The notes under the pieces: generated by a model | Told to the model about the DNA's origin: nothing | Database searches by the model: none | What the model saw: only the letters and a program-made list of their open reading frames with translations | NCBI RefSeq assembly: GCF_963678635.1 | Contig: NC_087062.1 | Location: 53,266,473 to 53,330,472 of the forward strand | DNA: 64,000 bases | Direction of reading: 5' to 3' | DNA from: Symsagittifera roscoffensis | Taxonomy: Eukaryota > Xenacoelomorpha > Acoela > Convolutidae | Made by a program: the position numbers and the translations under genes | Shown here: in pieces, positions 43,180 through 54,690 of the stretch | How positions within the stretch are numbered: the first letter of the stretch is position 1 | Layout of the letters: every line of letters starts with the position of its first letter

Positions 43180-44640
43180 AAGATGAAAGACTTCAAAATT
43201 TTATAGCTTGTGCTACTTGTCTAGAAGTACTTACACTTTTTGCAAACCGATTCATTCGAAGAATTAGCTCAATGGTTTCAAAATTTTACAGCTGGAATAG
43301 CTTGCATAAAAAACTTGAACTTTATGCGAACCGATTCGGTCTATGAAATTGCTTGAAATGTTTCATAGGTTGAGTAGCTTGCTGTAGCAAACCTAATCTT
43401 TCCCTGAACCAAAGTGCTTTATGAACTAACTTGAAATATTTCGAAGTTTTGTTGCTTGGTTAGTTTTTTGAGAAAAACGTATTAAACTTTTTGCCAACCT
43501 GCTTGCTTCACATTTCAACTTTCTCTAGCTTCAATAGCTTGCCAAGACAATCTTTTCGAGACTTTAATCGCTCTTTGAAATATTTGGAATATTTCATAGT
43601 TTCATTGTTTGAATAGCTTCAAACGGATTTTTTTTTGTAAAACGATTCGGTTTAAGAAACAATGGAAGATTTCGAAGTTCTTTATTCAACTAGCTCGCTC
43701 AGATCAATCATCGTATTGCAAACCGTTTCGCTCTAAGGCATAACTCGAATGCTAAGTTTTCTTTGCTTCTATAGTTTGCCTAATTAAAACTTGAACTTAT
43801 CGAAAACCGATTTGCTCTACGAAAAATTTTGAAATACTTCAAAGTTTCATTACTTGAAAATATTGCATATGAAAAATTAATTTTTGCAAAAGGTTTTGCT
43901 CTATGAAAAAACCTGAAAAGTTCAAAATTTTATATCTTAAATAACCTGCTGAAAAAAACTTCAATTTTCGAAAACTTTTGTGGGTTGTGAAATAAGTTGA
44001 AATTTTCAAGCTTCATCGGTTGTGTTGAATGGCTCCAAAAAAATCTAGGTTTTTCGCCTTTTTATTCATTTCATTGAATAAATTTAAGCATTTCAAAATT
44101 TCATTCCTTGACTAGCTTGCCAAGGAAAAGCTTGCAAAATATTTCCATCTATGAAATTGATTCACATATTTCAAAGTTTCATCGCTTGAATGGCTCCGAA
44201 ACAAAAATATCTATTTTCCGCTACTCGGTTCCCTTCATAAAATAACTTGATATAATTTCTTGTTTGCATAACCTGCTAGACAAAAATGAGGTTTGCGCAT
44301 TGCGCAGGCCAATTTGCTCAAGGAAACAAATTTTCAAAAACTCGTCGCTTGAATGGATCCAATAGAAAAACTTAAAATTTTCTTCATCCGAATTGTTCCA
44401 TGAAATAGTTTGAATTATTTCAAAATTTAATANNNNNNNNNNNNNNNNNNNNNNNNNNNNNNNNNNNNNNNNNNNNNNNNNNNNNNNNNNNNNNNNNNNN
44501 NNNNNNNNNNNNNNNNNNNNNNNNNNNNNNNNNNNNNNNNNNNNNNNNNNNNNNNNNNNNNNNNNNNNNNNNNNNNNNNNNNNNNNNNNNNNNNNNNNNN
44601 NNNNNNNNNNNNNNNNNNNNNNNNNNNNNNNNTCCAAAAG
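43180..44640. repeat. Degenerate ~110 bp minisatellite interrupted by assembly gap
   Basis: Recurring phrases in fixed order: TTTTTGCAAACCGATTCG, CTCTATGAAATAACTTGAAA, ATTTCAAAGTTTCAT, GCTTGAATAGCTTGC, AAAAACTTGAAC. Spacing is roughly 100-120 bp over about 1.4 kb, with heavy drift. The gap at 44433-44632 falls inside it, so the true array is probably longer. Confidence 0.7.
44433..44632. other. Assembly gap (200 N)
   Basis: 200 N, a conventional fixed-size gap. Real length unknown. Confidence 1.
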
Positions 44641-46608
44641 CTGAAAATTGAATCAAGCTGAACCTTCAGATTTATCGTTTTCACACTCGCTCAATTGAAA
44701 TGTATTATTTTCTTTTTTTTCATACCACTGGTTTTCTTCTTAATAAAAGTTACTTAATATGAAAAATATAACGTTTCGGAACTGACAGAGGTAAAATTCT
44801 AATGTTTTCCTGTAATTTAAGTTTACATATTTTAACCTAAGTATTTTTATCTATTTTTTCATCTGATTAAATAAAATGATTTCTTAGATATAGGACCAGG
44901 TCGACTATGATGTACGATAAAGTCTGGGATGATACTTAAGCTTTAACTTAGTTACTAAGAGATACAAAATGATCAACCAAGGACCCATTGTTTTCTTTTG
45001 TTAAAACTGGTTTGAAGTAAGCAGAGAACTACCCCTTTAAATATGTAAATAGTCTGAAAAACAAAAGAATTAATTTCAGTTGCTGCGAAATATTAGGAAG
45101 TGAGCTGTTTAAGTCCATTTCCAAATTCAAAAAACTAGAGACATGTTTTCTATCTTTAGGGCCCGCAATTTAATTGATCGTCACATTAAAAGATAGTGCT
45201 TGATAAGAATCAGGCTATCAATATCTTCTCTATCGCTCATCAGTCTGTGACAGCTCTCGGTTAACTTTTTCTCATGAAGTTTTAAATCCATTTTATTATA
45301 ACTAAATCAAAATGAAACGTTCTCTGATCTAATTGGCTAGTATAAAGAAATACTTTAGACAATTTAACTCCCTTTCAGCATAAACAGTTTTGTTTATTAA
45401 TTAGCCTAGATTAACCTAACTACTTACGTTTTATTCATTTATCAAAATTTCCAACTAAAAAAACTTGCTTATTTTGGTAAGGTGAAGCACAATTAAAAGA
45501 GCTAAACTCCCAACTAATCTAAACATGTTCAAAATTAAGACATTCAAGATAAGTTAATTCCCAATTAAACTAGAAATTATCCAATTTCAGTCAAAATGAA
45601 GCCATTTAAGATGGGTTAACTCCCAATTAATCTAACACTCACCTACTTTTGGTCAAAATAAAGCCAATTAAAACAGGTAAATTTTAAATTTTAAGAATGA
45701 TACAAAAAATTGCCAGAACAGGCCTAATTTTCAATTATTGAGTTTTTCGAAATGGAAGCTTTCTAGCCATATGCAAAAAATTAAACATTAACAATATTTA
45801 TGTGAAGTTCTCTACCTTAAATTGTATGGTTTGTCTACAAGTTTAATTTCTTTATACGTTTTTATTGCTATAGCTATGGGTTTTATTTGTCGAAAGTCAT
45901 TAATTGGTATTATGTTTTAGAATTAACACAAAAATATACAGCAATTTTTTCTGTAATATGAATAGTTTTTTGTGTGATATGAATGAACAATTTGAACAAG
46001 GACTTACCTCACTTATTCCTTGGAATTTCGAAAGTTTTATTGCCAATAATTAGAGCAAAAATAGGACCCTGTGGATGATCAGTGGTTCCAATCCTTGGCA
46101 GAAAAGGAGATTTCCCCACCCCAACCTGCATCATGGACTTCCTGACAAATAAAAGGTCCTATCTGGCACTAATTTTTGGCATGATTTCAAAATGTAACAG
46201 TGGTAATAACTTTAAATGTAATTTTGTACCTAATAGCAAGTGATTTCCAGTTTCAAGTCCGTTAGTATGCGCTTGAGTTGGATAAACTTTCATTGGATTA
46301 CGTCTCTTAGATCCGTTCCTGTCATATTGTATGATTTTTTGTTTAAACTTGGTTTGGTTGTAATAGCTGAGAAATTTCAATAACGTTTCAGATTTTTTCA
46401 AGTTCTTTTTGTTATCAGTTAGGAGACCGCAGCTTTTCTATTGTTCTTCGAAAGCTGTCGCGATTTTTTGAAAACACATTCTTAAGGTTGGTCGGCTAAA
46501 AAACTTAATATATAACGTGTAAATTGTTTCTATAAGTAACCTTTGTAACTGTAACCGCATTTGCTGGTCTGTATATAATTACATGTACACTGAGTTTTGC
46601 AACGGCAG
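44641..46608. other. NIDO gene intron, AT-rich
   Basis: No gene is visible apart from a short tandem repeat at 45430-45690. The remainder is AT-rich sequence, with somewhat higher complexity around 46030-46330 but no supported frame. Confidence 0.4.
45430..45690. repeat. ~60 bp degenerate tandem repeat
   Basis: AACTCCCAACTAATCTAA, AATTCCCAATTAAACTA and AACTCCCAATTAATCTAA recur at about 45507, 45557 and 45618. Each is followed by CAAAATNAAG and CATTTAAGAT-like text. Three to four decayed units. Confidence 0.65.
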
Positions 46609-46931
46609 TTACGATGTCGTACCTTTCGGCAAAATTAATATCATGCAGCTTTCGAACACGCACGACATCCGCAGTCTGCTGCCCTTCGATTATCACACGC
46701 ACATTCTTGACTGCAACTTCACTCCCGAGTGGGCGCTGGTGGTTGTGTGGGTTGTTCGCGACCACGAATCTGGAGCTACAAAGCGAGATGTGATTTCGGG
46801 GTTCATTTGCGATTACCTCTACCCCGGTGGACAAAAATGTTATCTCTTCTTCATGTACTACAATCTGGACGAGGTATTGAATCCGATCAGTGGCGAGTAC
46901 ATGACAGCTGGCGTCTTTGCTCCTCACAATG
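46609..46931 (+). CDS. NIDO-domain protein, middle exon
   Basis: This exon carries the centre of the NIDO domain: YDVVPFGKINIMQL, FTPEWALVVVWVVRD, CYLFFMYYNLDEVLN and YMTAGVFAPHN. The order, an aliphatic strand ending in W-V, then Cys, then a sheet ending in Y, then A-G, matches nidogen-like domains. The acceptor is placed at AACGGCAG (to 46608), where the first T completes a Val codon with the previous exon. The donor is ATG/GTAGTC at 46932 in phase 1. The exon is visibly GC-richer than its surroundings. The two antisense frames over it are shadows. Confidence 0.7.
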
Positions 46932-47380
46932 GTAGTCCAATTTTATTTGTAGAAATAGAAACTTGCGCTAGGTCAATTTTGCGGCCAATTGGAACAAATT
47001 GCTTTGCTCGAAACATGAAGCAACTTCAATCACACCAAAAAATGTTGTGGAATATCTTCAGTTGGTCGAAGGGGGACGTTTTTGGCTCCATTTGCGATCT
47101 CACCAATTTCTATCGGCAAAAATTTAGTATTTGCGATTGCATATTGAAATGTTTAATGACTTTTTAAATGTTTTGTGGTTGTTCATACAATATAACCTGA
47201 TATATCATGAAGATCTCAAAGTAAGTGTTCACTTAAAGTGGCGAGGAACTTTGAGAGAAGGTCATGTTTTCTCAGCCGGCTTTGACAACCAAAAAAGCGA
47301 GGTATCATTTACAAAATTTTTCAAGTATTAGTCGTGATTCAGAACCTTATTAATTCTCAGCTTCAAAAAAAGTAGGTCTC

Positions 47381-48015
47381 ATTTTAACGGTAGCTATTTC
47401 TCAACAAAAGAAAGAGCGTTACGACGGCCTTCATCCGCTCTAATTTATAGCAACCTTTTTCCAAATGCGAAAAAGTACTCAAAGATTTTAAAGGACTGTA
47501 TCTAAAAGAGATCTAATCTTGATCTGAACTCAACAAAAGGAGCTGCCAATTGCTGAATACTAATTTTAACTTCTCAACTAAAAGCGGGGCTTGTGTAAAA
47601 TTTGCATTGTTTTGATAAACGAAAGAGATAAATATTGTTACAATTTTAGGTCAATTTACACCCCGAATTAGGGCCAAATATGAGAAGAATAAAACTTTTA
47701 TTGTATTTTGAAGGGAGTAGCGTAAGCCAGCATAGTATATAGCTTCGATTAGGCATAAATTCGATTAGGCATAAGTATCGGGGCCAAGAAGTTTGATCGC
47801 ACCTGAAATGTGTTCCTTTTAGAGATTTAAAACAAAGTTTCGCAACTTGGTCGCATAATAATCAATTAAATACATCCAGTTTTTCGGCATAGCAATATGA
47901 TTCAAATGAGCGCAAGAACGAACTAAATGATAGAAATGTAAATCATTTCGACCATGATTCGTTTGAAACGTTTTGTTAAGTCTTTGCAGCTTCACTTTGT
48001 GTGCTGGCACGAACA
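47381..48015 (-). repeat. Bel/Pao 3' LTR
   Basis: Matches 53288-53955 with substitutions and indels; shared phrases include ACGGCCTTCATCCGCTCTAA and TCTAATCTTGATCTGAACTC. On the minus strand it begins TGTTCGTGCCAGCACAC, typical of this class. Its left edge is set by alignment and may be off by a few bases. Confidence 0.8.
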
Positions 48016-48231
48016 TCGCCGGCACTGCTTTCCTCTGGTAAACACTTGTAGTAGAATAGTGGAACCAGTTTCACCAAGGGCCTCTTTTATATTCCAGTTG
48101 ATGTCATGACAGTCGCTGAACGAATAACTCCGTCCTTTGCTGGGTATGTCTCCACCACTCGTGCCATTTTGTAAGCGCAACATTTGATCGAATCGTCAAT
48201 CAGTCATACTATGTCGCCTTCGCTCAGCGTT

Positions 48232-49100
48232 CTATATTGCTCTACTTTCTCTGTAGTTCTCGTATTCCACTGAGGTAGATATGCTCCTGACCACATTTGC
48301 TGCCAAATCAGATCTGTGTATGCTTGCGAGGTTCAAAAGATTTTTTTTCAAATCGGAATATCTTTTGGCATTAGGAATATAAGGAACAGATATATTGGGT
48401 CTACCAATAACAAAATGATTGGGAGTCAGTGCTTTAAGATCACTGGAATAGTTGCTCACCGGTGTCAGTGGTCTTGCGTTCAGTGTTTGATCCACCTGAC
48501 ACATCGTAGAGCTCAAAATCTCATCTGTTATAGATCGAGATCCAAGAACTGCAATCATTGCTTTTTGCATCTTCTGACTAAACACTCCCAGATCGCACCA
48601 AAATGAGGAGCTCCAGGGGGATTGAATTTCCAAAATATATTACAAAGCGTAAGTTCCTCCTTGATTTCTTGTTGGTTCCAATTTGTAATCTGTTCTTTCA
48701 ATTCTTTCGCAGCTCCAACAAAAATGGTGCCGTAACCACTCAAGATATTGGTCGGCTGCCCTCGCTTGGCAAAGAACCTTGATATCGCTGCTAGACAAGA
48801 TTCAGTATCTAGAGAATGATCGATCTCAATGTAAACTGCTCGTGTTGCAATATAAGTGAAGAGGCAACACCACCTTTTCAAGCTTCTCCGCAAAGAATTG
48901 ACTTCGAATGGACCAAAAAAATCTACTCTGGTATAGAATGGGCAAATTCTTTGTGAAACCGTTCTGGTTGCCGATCGGAAATTATTAGTTGATATGCTAT
49001 GAAGTTTCGTTTCCGACATCTGACAAAGATGCTTGATCGACCTCAAGGCGTTCCTCAGACCAAGAACCCAAAATTTTTTGCCGCACCACATTTTGATCAA
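48232..49100 (-). pseudogene. Bel/Pao integrase remnant
   Basis: Two overlapping minus-strand frames (49100-48555 and 48633-48232) carry RVDFFGPFEV, CLFTYIATRAVYIEIDHSLD, FNPPGAPHFGAIWECLVRRC, LNARPLTPVS and ALTPNHFVIGRP. All are hallmark phrases of Bel/Pao integrase. The place of the second catalytic Asp (usually SDNGTNF) reads SGYGTIF, so the active site is lost. A frameshift separates the two pieces. Confidence 0.85.
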
Positions 49101-49453
49101 ATTTTGTTCCCTCGATCGAATTTATTCAATTCCAATGCTTGAGTAGTAATTTTGTCGCTTTATCCTTAGAATCCAAAAAAATTGGATGTTTCAGGTTGTT
49201 TGAAAGGCTAGTATGCCGGAATTTTCATTTCAATCTAATAATCCCGATTTCGTCTAAGAACGGAGTCATCTTTATTAAACGAGATTTTTGTAAAATGGGT
49301 CTGTTTGCCTTCAAGTAGTTATACTCCATGAGTAAATCTCCAACTGCATTAAGCTGAATACTGAGAGCGTTGCCTTTATTTGTTCTCCTACTTGAAGAAA
49401 ACAGTTTGTCTTTTGCCATATCGAAGACAAAAAGCTACTAAATTATTTTATTT

Positions 49454-50165
49454 TCAAGAAGGCACTAAAGTGTTCCCGGAAAGGGTAGCACTAGTGGAGA
49501 GGGTGGCTGTAAGCGTGCTTACGGGCTCAATCCTTTTATTGAATTCCTTTTCCTCTAGATCTGTCGATTGAAGGGGCCAAGAGGGTTTAGGCTGGTTCAA
49601 CCAAGCCGGCCCTGTTATCCACTCACAGCTGTTTAGATCCGCAATAGGCAATCCCCGAGTTCCAATATCAGCGGGGTTGTCAACGCCAGGTACGTGCTTT
49701 CACTCATCAATGGTGGAACTTTCAGGGATATCGGCTACTCTGTTTGCTACAAAGGCTATTTGCCTTTTATGAGCTGAATGAAGCCAATGTAGCAGGTGAC
49801 TGAATCGGTCCAGTGGTGTATTTCATAAAAAATGATGACTTGTTCTTTCAGTATTTGTAGCTGCTTGTAACTCGAGACGTGGAAACGAAAAACTCCGCGT
49901 TGGTGCTATTCGATGTTTCCTAGTACGAAAGTGATTCCAGCTGGAATTAGCGTATCATTCAATGGAAGGCCATGGTACTTAGCCGCTGCGTTACAATCTC
50001 GTCTGACATTTTCTTGCTTGTTTGGATTTATAACAGGATTATGTGATAGGTAACACTGTGGCCCTTTTCGCGTCTTGTGTAACTCTTTGCTGCTGACTTC
50101 TCGTATGAAAACTCGCGTTGCATCTGCTTCAATGGTCTCGTGATGTCTTTTCTTCAGTCTTGAAG
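49454..50165 (-). pseudogene. Bel/Pao RT and RNase H remnant, core deleted
   Basis: Reading the minus strand from 50165, CYLSHNPVINPNKQENVRR and AAAKYHGLPLNDTLIPAG match the N-terminal part of Bel/Pao RT. Within tens of bases this jumps to FPRLELQAA and then FVANRVADIPESS and DNPADIGTRGLPIADL, which belong to the RNase H end. The RT palm with its YxDD motif is absent, so there is an internal deletion near 49920. It is non-functional. Confidence 0.75.
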
Positions 50166-50574
50166 TCTTCTATCCAATTATTTCAACTGGTCTATGGCTG
50201 ATGCGAAGTTATTGAGGGGTCTGAACGTTTCACATTTTCACAGAAGCTCAAACTTTATCTTTCTCCATAAAAAAATGCTTTTTGGAAGATTTCCTTGGCG
50301 GTTTTATTGGTTTTAGATCTACCACGAGTTGAGCAGACAGATGCATTGAACTCCGTAACCCATCATTTGTTCACCTTGTCCGACAATGGGTCAGCTGCGA
50401 TAGGTAGTTGCGTAGATGTTTTAATCTCGGAAGTCACTTTTCTGGGTAGTGGTCCACTTGTAGTCCAAACCAACAGAGTTCGCACTGTCCAGGGGTCACG
50501 AGGTCGAGGTCTACCTGACATGTACTCCAGTGATCTGATGAGACTGAAGACGTCTTGTAAGGATTACACCCACA

Positions 50575-50811
50575 TTACTCATCAAAAAAATGTTTAAGAA
50601 GAAGCCCCATGTGCTTATAGCTTCTCTTCAATTCTTTGTAATCAATTTTCTCTGATCCGATTTCAATGCCAGGATGGATAAGGACCTGGAAAACTTTGGC
50701 CCTTGATCTGTTATCAATAGCGCTGATCCGAATTGTTATTTGATCTAAATCCATGCTTTCTGTTCCCTGAATCCCAGTAACACTCATTTTCAGTTGGCCT
50801 AGGGACTGCAA
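50575..50811 (-). pseudogene. Bel/Pao protease-region remnant
   Basis: A 78-residue minus-strand frame with LGQLKMSVTGIQGTE and KVFQVLIHPGIEIG. It lies between gag and RT, where Bel/Pao elements carry the retropepsin-like domain. No DTG/DSG is seen, so either the catalytic part is lost or it lies in another frame. Confidence 0.5.
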
Positions 50812-51343
50812 TTTGAGTTTCTCTGAAGTTCATCGTCTATATAAGAAACGTTTGATCCATTGTTGCAGAAAAGAATTGTTTCCCCGAGTATCGTTCATCA
50901 GGGCTGAAAATTAAAACTTTAACCAGGCGTTGAAGATGACATAACTGATGAAGTTTGAAAACTTGGGTTTGGTTGGTCTTTGTTTTGATTTGATTTTCCC
51001 CTCGGAGTTTAAGAGTATAGGGCTATGCTTTTTTGAGCATCTATTGCTGTCACATTGTCGTGTCACACTGCATTTAATCTACAAACGTTTTCCATTTATG
51101 CATGAGAGGCACACTGTGTGCAGTTTGATTGACTCATGTCTCTCTGATATTGTCATACTTTTGAACTTGGGACAATTTCACAATTTATGAACTCCATTGC
51201 TCAAAGGGCATTCTTCGTTCGTTGATTTTTCTCAGATGACTTGGTATGCACCACGAACGAAGAAATTGTTCTTTTATGCTGGTCTTTTTATCCACCAAAG
51301 TTTCTGAAATTCGACTTTCCAGGCTTGGGAACTGCATTGCCAA

Positions 51344-53006
51344 CTATTGATTCTGAGTAAGAAGGTTGACACTAGTCGAAATGACTTGCTCGTATTTTAT
51401 AATTGCCTGCGAGTCGTTCGATCTGCTGAATGGTTGGGTGTGGATTTGCTTCAGCTGTGCATTAGTTATTATGTGTGGTCTTCTAAAGTTTCTCACAAGT
51501 GTCTGCATGGCTATAGAAAACATTTCTTTCGAAAACTCTAATCCTTGGATTGCCGCCCTTGTTTTTCCTGTAACTTGAGTTTTCAGTTGATTCATCTTAA
51601 TGCTATCGTCTACAGGTGCGCTGTCTACTGTTGCTAGGAAAAGTCTTGACCATTCAGGCCATTCTAAGGGATCTCCGTCGAGCTCAGGGAGTTTCAGCTT
51701 AGGTAGCTTGATGTGCGTTTCCTTTTCTTTCACAGGCAGGTTAACACTTGTCGTGGGCTAAAATTTGGATTTTGGTTGTAAGAAAGTATCTTCAGCTTGT
51801 TTAGGTCCGTTTTCAAGGGTTCAAAACTGGTTTCACAGTAGAAATTTCAGACTTCATATCACTTTGCTTTGGAGAGACTGTTTTGTTTTGTTCATCTCGC
51901 TCGCGCTGGAAACTTTTGGGCTCTTGAGTGATTTGCGGAAAATGCTGTTTCGCTGGTTCTACAATTGAAAGACGGGATGATCGACTTCTTTTGTGGGAAT
52001 TCTCGTGCATTTCGGGGTCCCATTTTTTCATCTCCATTTCGAGTTCTGCCGTTTGCCGCATTTCCTCAAGCTCTAACTCTTCCTTAACCTTTAGTTGTTT
52101 AGCTTCAATCTTTAGTTGTTCAGCTTCAAGTTCGCGTTTTTTATTTTCAGCGGCAATTTTTCGCTGTCTAATTGCGATTTCAGCTTTTAACAGTTTCATC
52201 TTTTTTACTGCCTCTAACTTGAGAAGAAAACGCGGAAAGGCTTTATGAGCTGGGTTTGAACTCGACACGCTACCCGGATTGCAGTAAAGCTAATGAAACT
52301 TTACTCTTACTAGATTTGATGGAGGTTAGTAGTGTCGACTCTCCAGCTACCGATGCCTCAGCGCCTTCCTTGATTGTCGCCTTTTGCGGCCATGATCATC
52401 TGGGCCATGTTCATCGGTTGGGTTCACTTCAGCTGGTGCATCTTTTGCTGGACTCATCAAGTTGTCTGATGGTTCTTGAGTTTCATGTGGGTCGTCTGGC
52501 TCTTCGTCCGCAAATTGCACCTTTCCCTCAGGTTTAGTGACTTGCACCCTTTCCATATATGCCAGCCATCTTTTCAGGTCATGTACCCTCTTTCTCTCTT
52601 TGGCTGCAATTAGTTCAACCGATATAGCGTTTATTGGAGCCTTTCTTAACGTTTCGCAGTGGTTAAGCGCAGTTTGAAGCTTTTCTGTCAAATCCTAAAT
52701 TTTTTCAAATAACGGTTTAGATCTTGGTGATCGCTTCTGATTTCTGATCAAATCTTCAATGGATGACTGCAACTGACAAACTTTAGCTCCTGTAAACCCT
52801 ATTTTGTCAACTTAGTACTCTGTAATGGTGCTTCCGTGTTTGAGTGCTCTGATGTTCATCTCTATTTCAGACAAACTGGCATGCCATGTCTCCCGTGTCA
52901 CAAAACTGTTGTCAAGCTGCCCTCGAGTTTTCATCCTAGCTTCCTCCCAGTCTGCCTGATCCTGCGTTTTGAGAAGATTCGATGCTTTCATGTATACAAT
53001 TTTCAC
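51344..53006 (-). pseudogene. Bel/Pao gag remnant
   Basis: Pieces in several frames: an N-terminal segment (53006-52812), a segment with ERKRVHDLKRWLAYMERV (52691-52347), a coiled-coil rich in Glu, Lys, Leu and Arg (52268-51813), and KLPKLKLPELDGDPLEWPEW with KTRAAIQGL and NFRRPHII (51733-51344). The last is the conserved gag block of Bel/Pao elements, known as DUF1759. Three or more frame breaks. Confidence 0.8.
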
Positions 53007-53267
53007 ATCTTCGAGATTTATGATATGAGATTTGTAGTCGGACGCTAGCTCTCACAATTTGCTTTGATTCGGCAAGTCTCGTGCTTTAAACAATTCAAAA
53101 TGAGACGAAATTGTTATGCTTTCTTTTTTGAGTGTTTGGATTTTCTTCAAATGTAACTTGTATTCATCATTGGATTTCTTCAAGAGGTTTATTGATATTA
53201 TTCAAATTGACTTTTTCGTCATTTTGAGGAATAAGTTTCAGTTCAAGCAAAAGGTAATTAAAAGTTA

Positions 53268-53287
53268 TTATCCGGGTCGGCGGACCA
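53268..53287 (-). promoter_or_regulatory. Candidate Bel/Pao primer-binding site
   Basis: Plus-strand TCCGGGTCGGCGGACCA ends in CCA exactly at the inner edge of the 5' LTR, as expected for a tRNA-complementary site. I do not recognise the tRNA. Confidence 0.5.
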
Positions 53288-53955
53288 AAGTTAACAGCTG
53301 CTAATTCTCAGCAATAGAAGGAGCGTTACAACGGCCTTGATCCGCTCTAATTTTTAGCAGTCTTTTTCCAAATAGAAAAGAGTGCTCAAAGGTTTTAAAG
53401 GACTGTCTCTAAAAAGTTATCTAATCTTGATCTGAACTCAAGAAAAAGAGCTGCCAATTGCTGAATAGTTCATTTTTTTTCTGATTTTCCCACCCAAGTC
53501 AAGCCGGGCTTGGGTAATATTTGAATTGTTTTGTTAAACATAATAGATAAATATTGTTAAATTCTTAGGTCATTTTACAACCCGAATTAGGGCCAAATAT
53601 GAGAAGAATAAAACTTTTATTGCCTTTTAAAGGGAGTAGCGTAAGCCAACATAGTATATAGCTTCGATTAAGCATAAATATGATGAGCTAAAAGATCCAA
53701 ATATCGGGGCCAAGAAGTTTGTTCGCACCTGAAATGTGTTCCTTTTAGAGATATAAAACAAAGTTAAGCAACTTGGTCGCATAATAATCAACTAAAAACA
53801 TCCGGTTTTTCGGCATAGCAATATGAGTCAATTGAGCGCAAGAACGAACTAAATGATAGAAATGATAAATCATTTTGACCATGATTTGTTTGAAATTAAC
53901 AAAGGGGTTTTTTTTAAAGTTTTTTTCAGTGTCAGTTTGTGTGCTGGCGCGAACA
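53288..53955 (-). repeat. Bel/Pao 5' LTR
   Basis: Partner of 47381-48015. On the minus strand it begins TGTTCGCGCCAGCACAC. A frame of about 70 residues in each LTR is shared only because the LTRs are copies. Confidence 0.8.
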
Positions 53956-54147
53956 ATCATATGAGCTCATTTTCACTAGCTTAATATAATCTATGAGCTT
54001 ATAATTTCAAGTTTGTCCAATTTGTATTTTTGAACAATTTTGAAAACTGTGAGTCTTTGAGCAACAGCCTACTCATTATTATTTTCATTCCTTGTTCGCA
54101 ACTATGCATACTCTGTATTTAATGATTTATCTTAGAAATTCTGGCAG

Positions 54148-54347
54148 AGCTTCCAGGTTCGGGGACAGTCAAGGTGGAGTTGTTGGCGAGTACTGATCCA
54201 GTTCCCATTACCAGAAAGCTCAATTCGAGGAGATACTTCCGGGTGAACCGAGTATGGATTTACGAGATAGAGCAAAAGTTCTCGCTGGAGTTCGAAGGCT
54301 TGCGGGATCTCATTCTCGAGTTTGTTTCAACGGCGTCTCACTGGAAA
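54148..54347 (+). CDS. NIDO-domain protein, exon closing the domain
   Basis: The acceptor ATTCTGGCAG precedes AGCTTCCAGG. With the G left by the middle exon it reads E-LPGSGTVKVELLAST, then NSRRYFRVNRVW. NIDO domains end with a P-G-S-G-T phrase and a final strand of the type W-x-F-R-V, so this exon completes the domain. The phase match across the 7.2 kb intron supports the join. The following LEFEGLRDLILEFVSTASHW is not recognised. The 3' edge (AAA/GTGTCT at 54348) is a guess. Further exons must lie downstream but I did not find them in the window. Confidence 0.65.
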
Positions 54348-54690
54348 GTGTCTAGAGGAGTGTCTGCTACCGTTGCGATCTATTTCATATGCTTTTATTG
54401 AATTAACATCAAACAAACTCAAACCACAGAGCTCCTGTCTTTAACCAGAAGACTCTTAAATGTTTCCCATCAATTTATATGAGCTGACTATGTAGCGAAT
54501 GAAACAGAAAATATTCACCGGAAATCTTGATTAAAAATCTTTTTTTGCAGCAAAGAAATTTTAGAAATAACGCAAAATCAAATTTCGCCATATCAGCGCT
54601 TTCGTTATTTTTTTAAATATAACAGAAGTGGTATTGAAGTCTGTTCTGCGACCTCGTTGCCGTTTCGAAAACGCCAAAAACATCATGCTT
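54348..54690. other. Non-coding, no feature
   Basis: No supported exon or repeat. Confidence 0.4.

Larger units (their letters stand above)
47381..53955 (-). mobile_element. Bel/Pao LTR retrotransposon, decayed
   Basis: Minus orientation, in the NIDO gene intron. Long terminal repeats (47381-48015 and 53288-53955) surround gag, protease, RT/RNase H and integrase remnants that match Bel/Pao in order and wording. All frames are broken and the RT core is missing. The LTRs differ by well over 10 percent with indels, so the element is much older than the gypsy copy. I could not find a convincing target duplication. Confidence 0.85.

Noticed and set aside
42918-43346. 142-residue plus-strand frame
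   Set aside because: Its second half lies in the degenerate minisatellite, composition is biased to Phe, Leu, Lys and Ile as in random AT-rich sequence, and no domain is recognisable.
47131-47331. Additional NIDO exon after 46931
   Set aside because: No splice acceptor in suitable phase and no domain match. The exon at 54148 already completes the NIDO domain in phase.
48316-48606. 96-residue plus-strand frame
   Set aside because: Shadow of the Bel/Pao integrase on the other strand.
50295-50597. 100-residue plus-strand frame with valine and leucine start
   Set aside because: It lies antisense within the decayed Bel/Pao pol region and matches no family I recognise.
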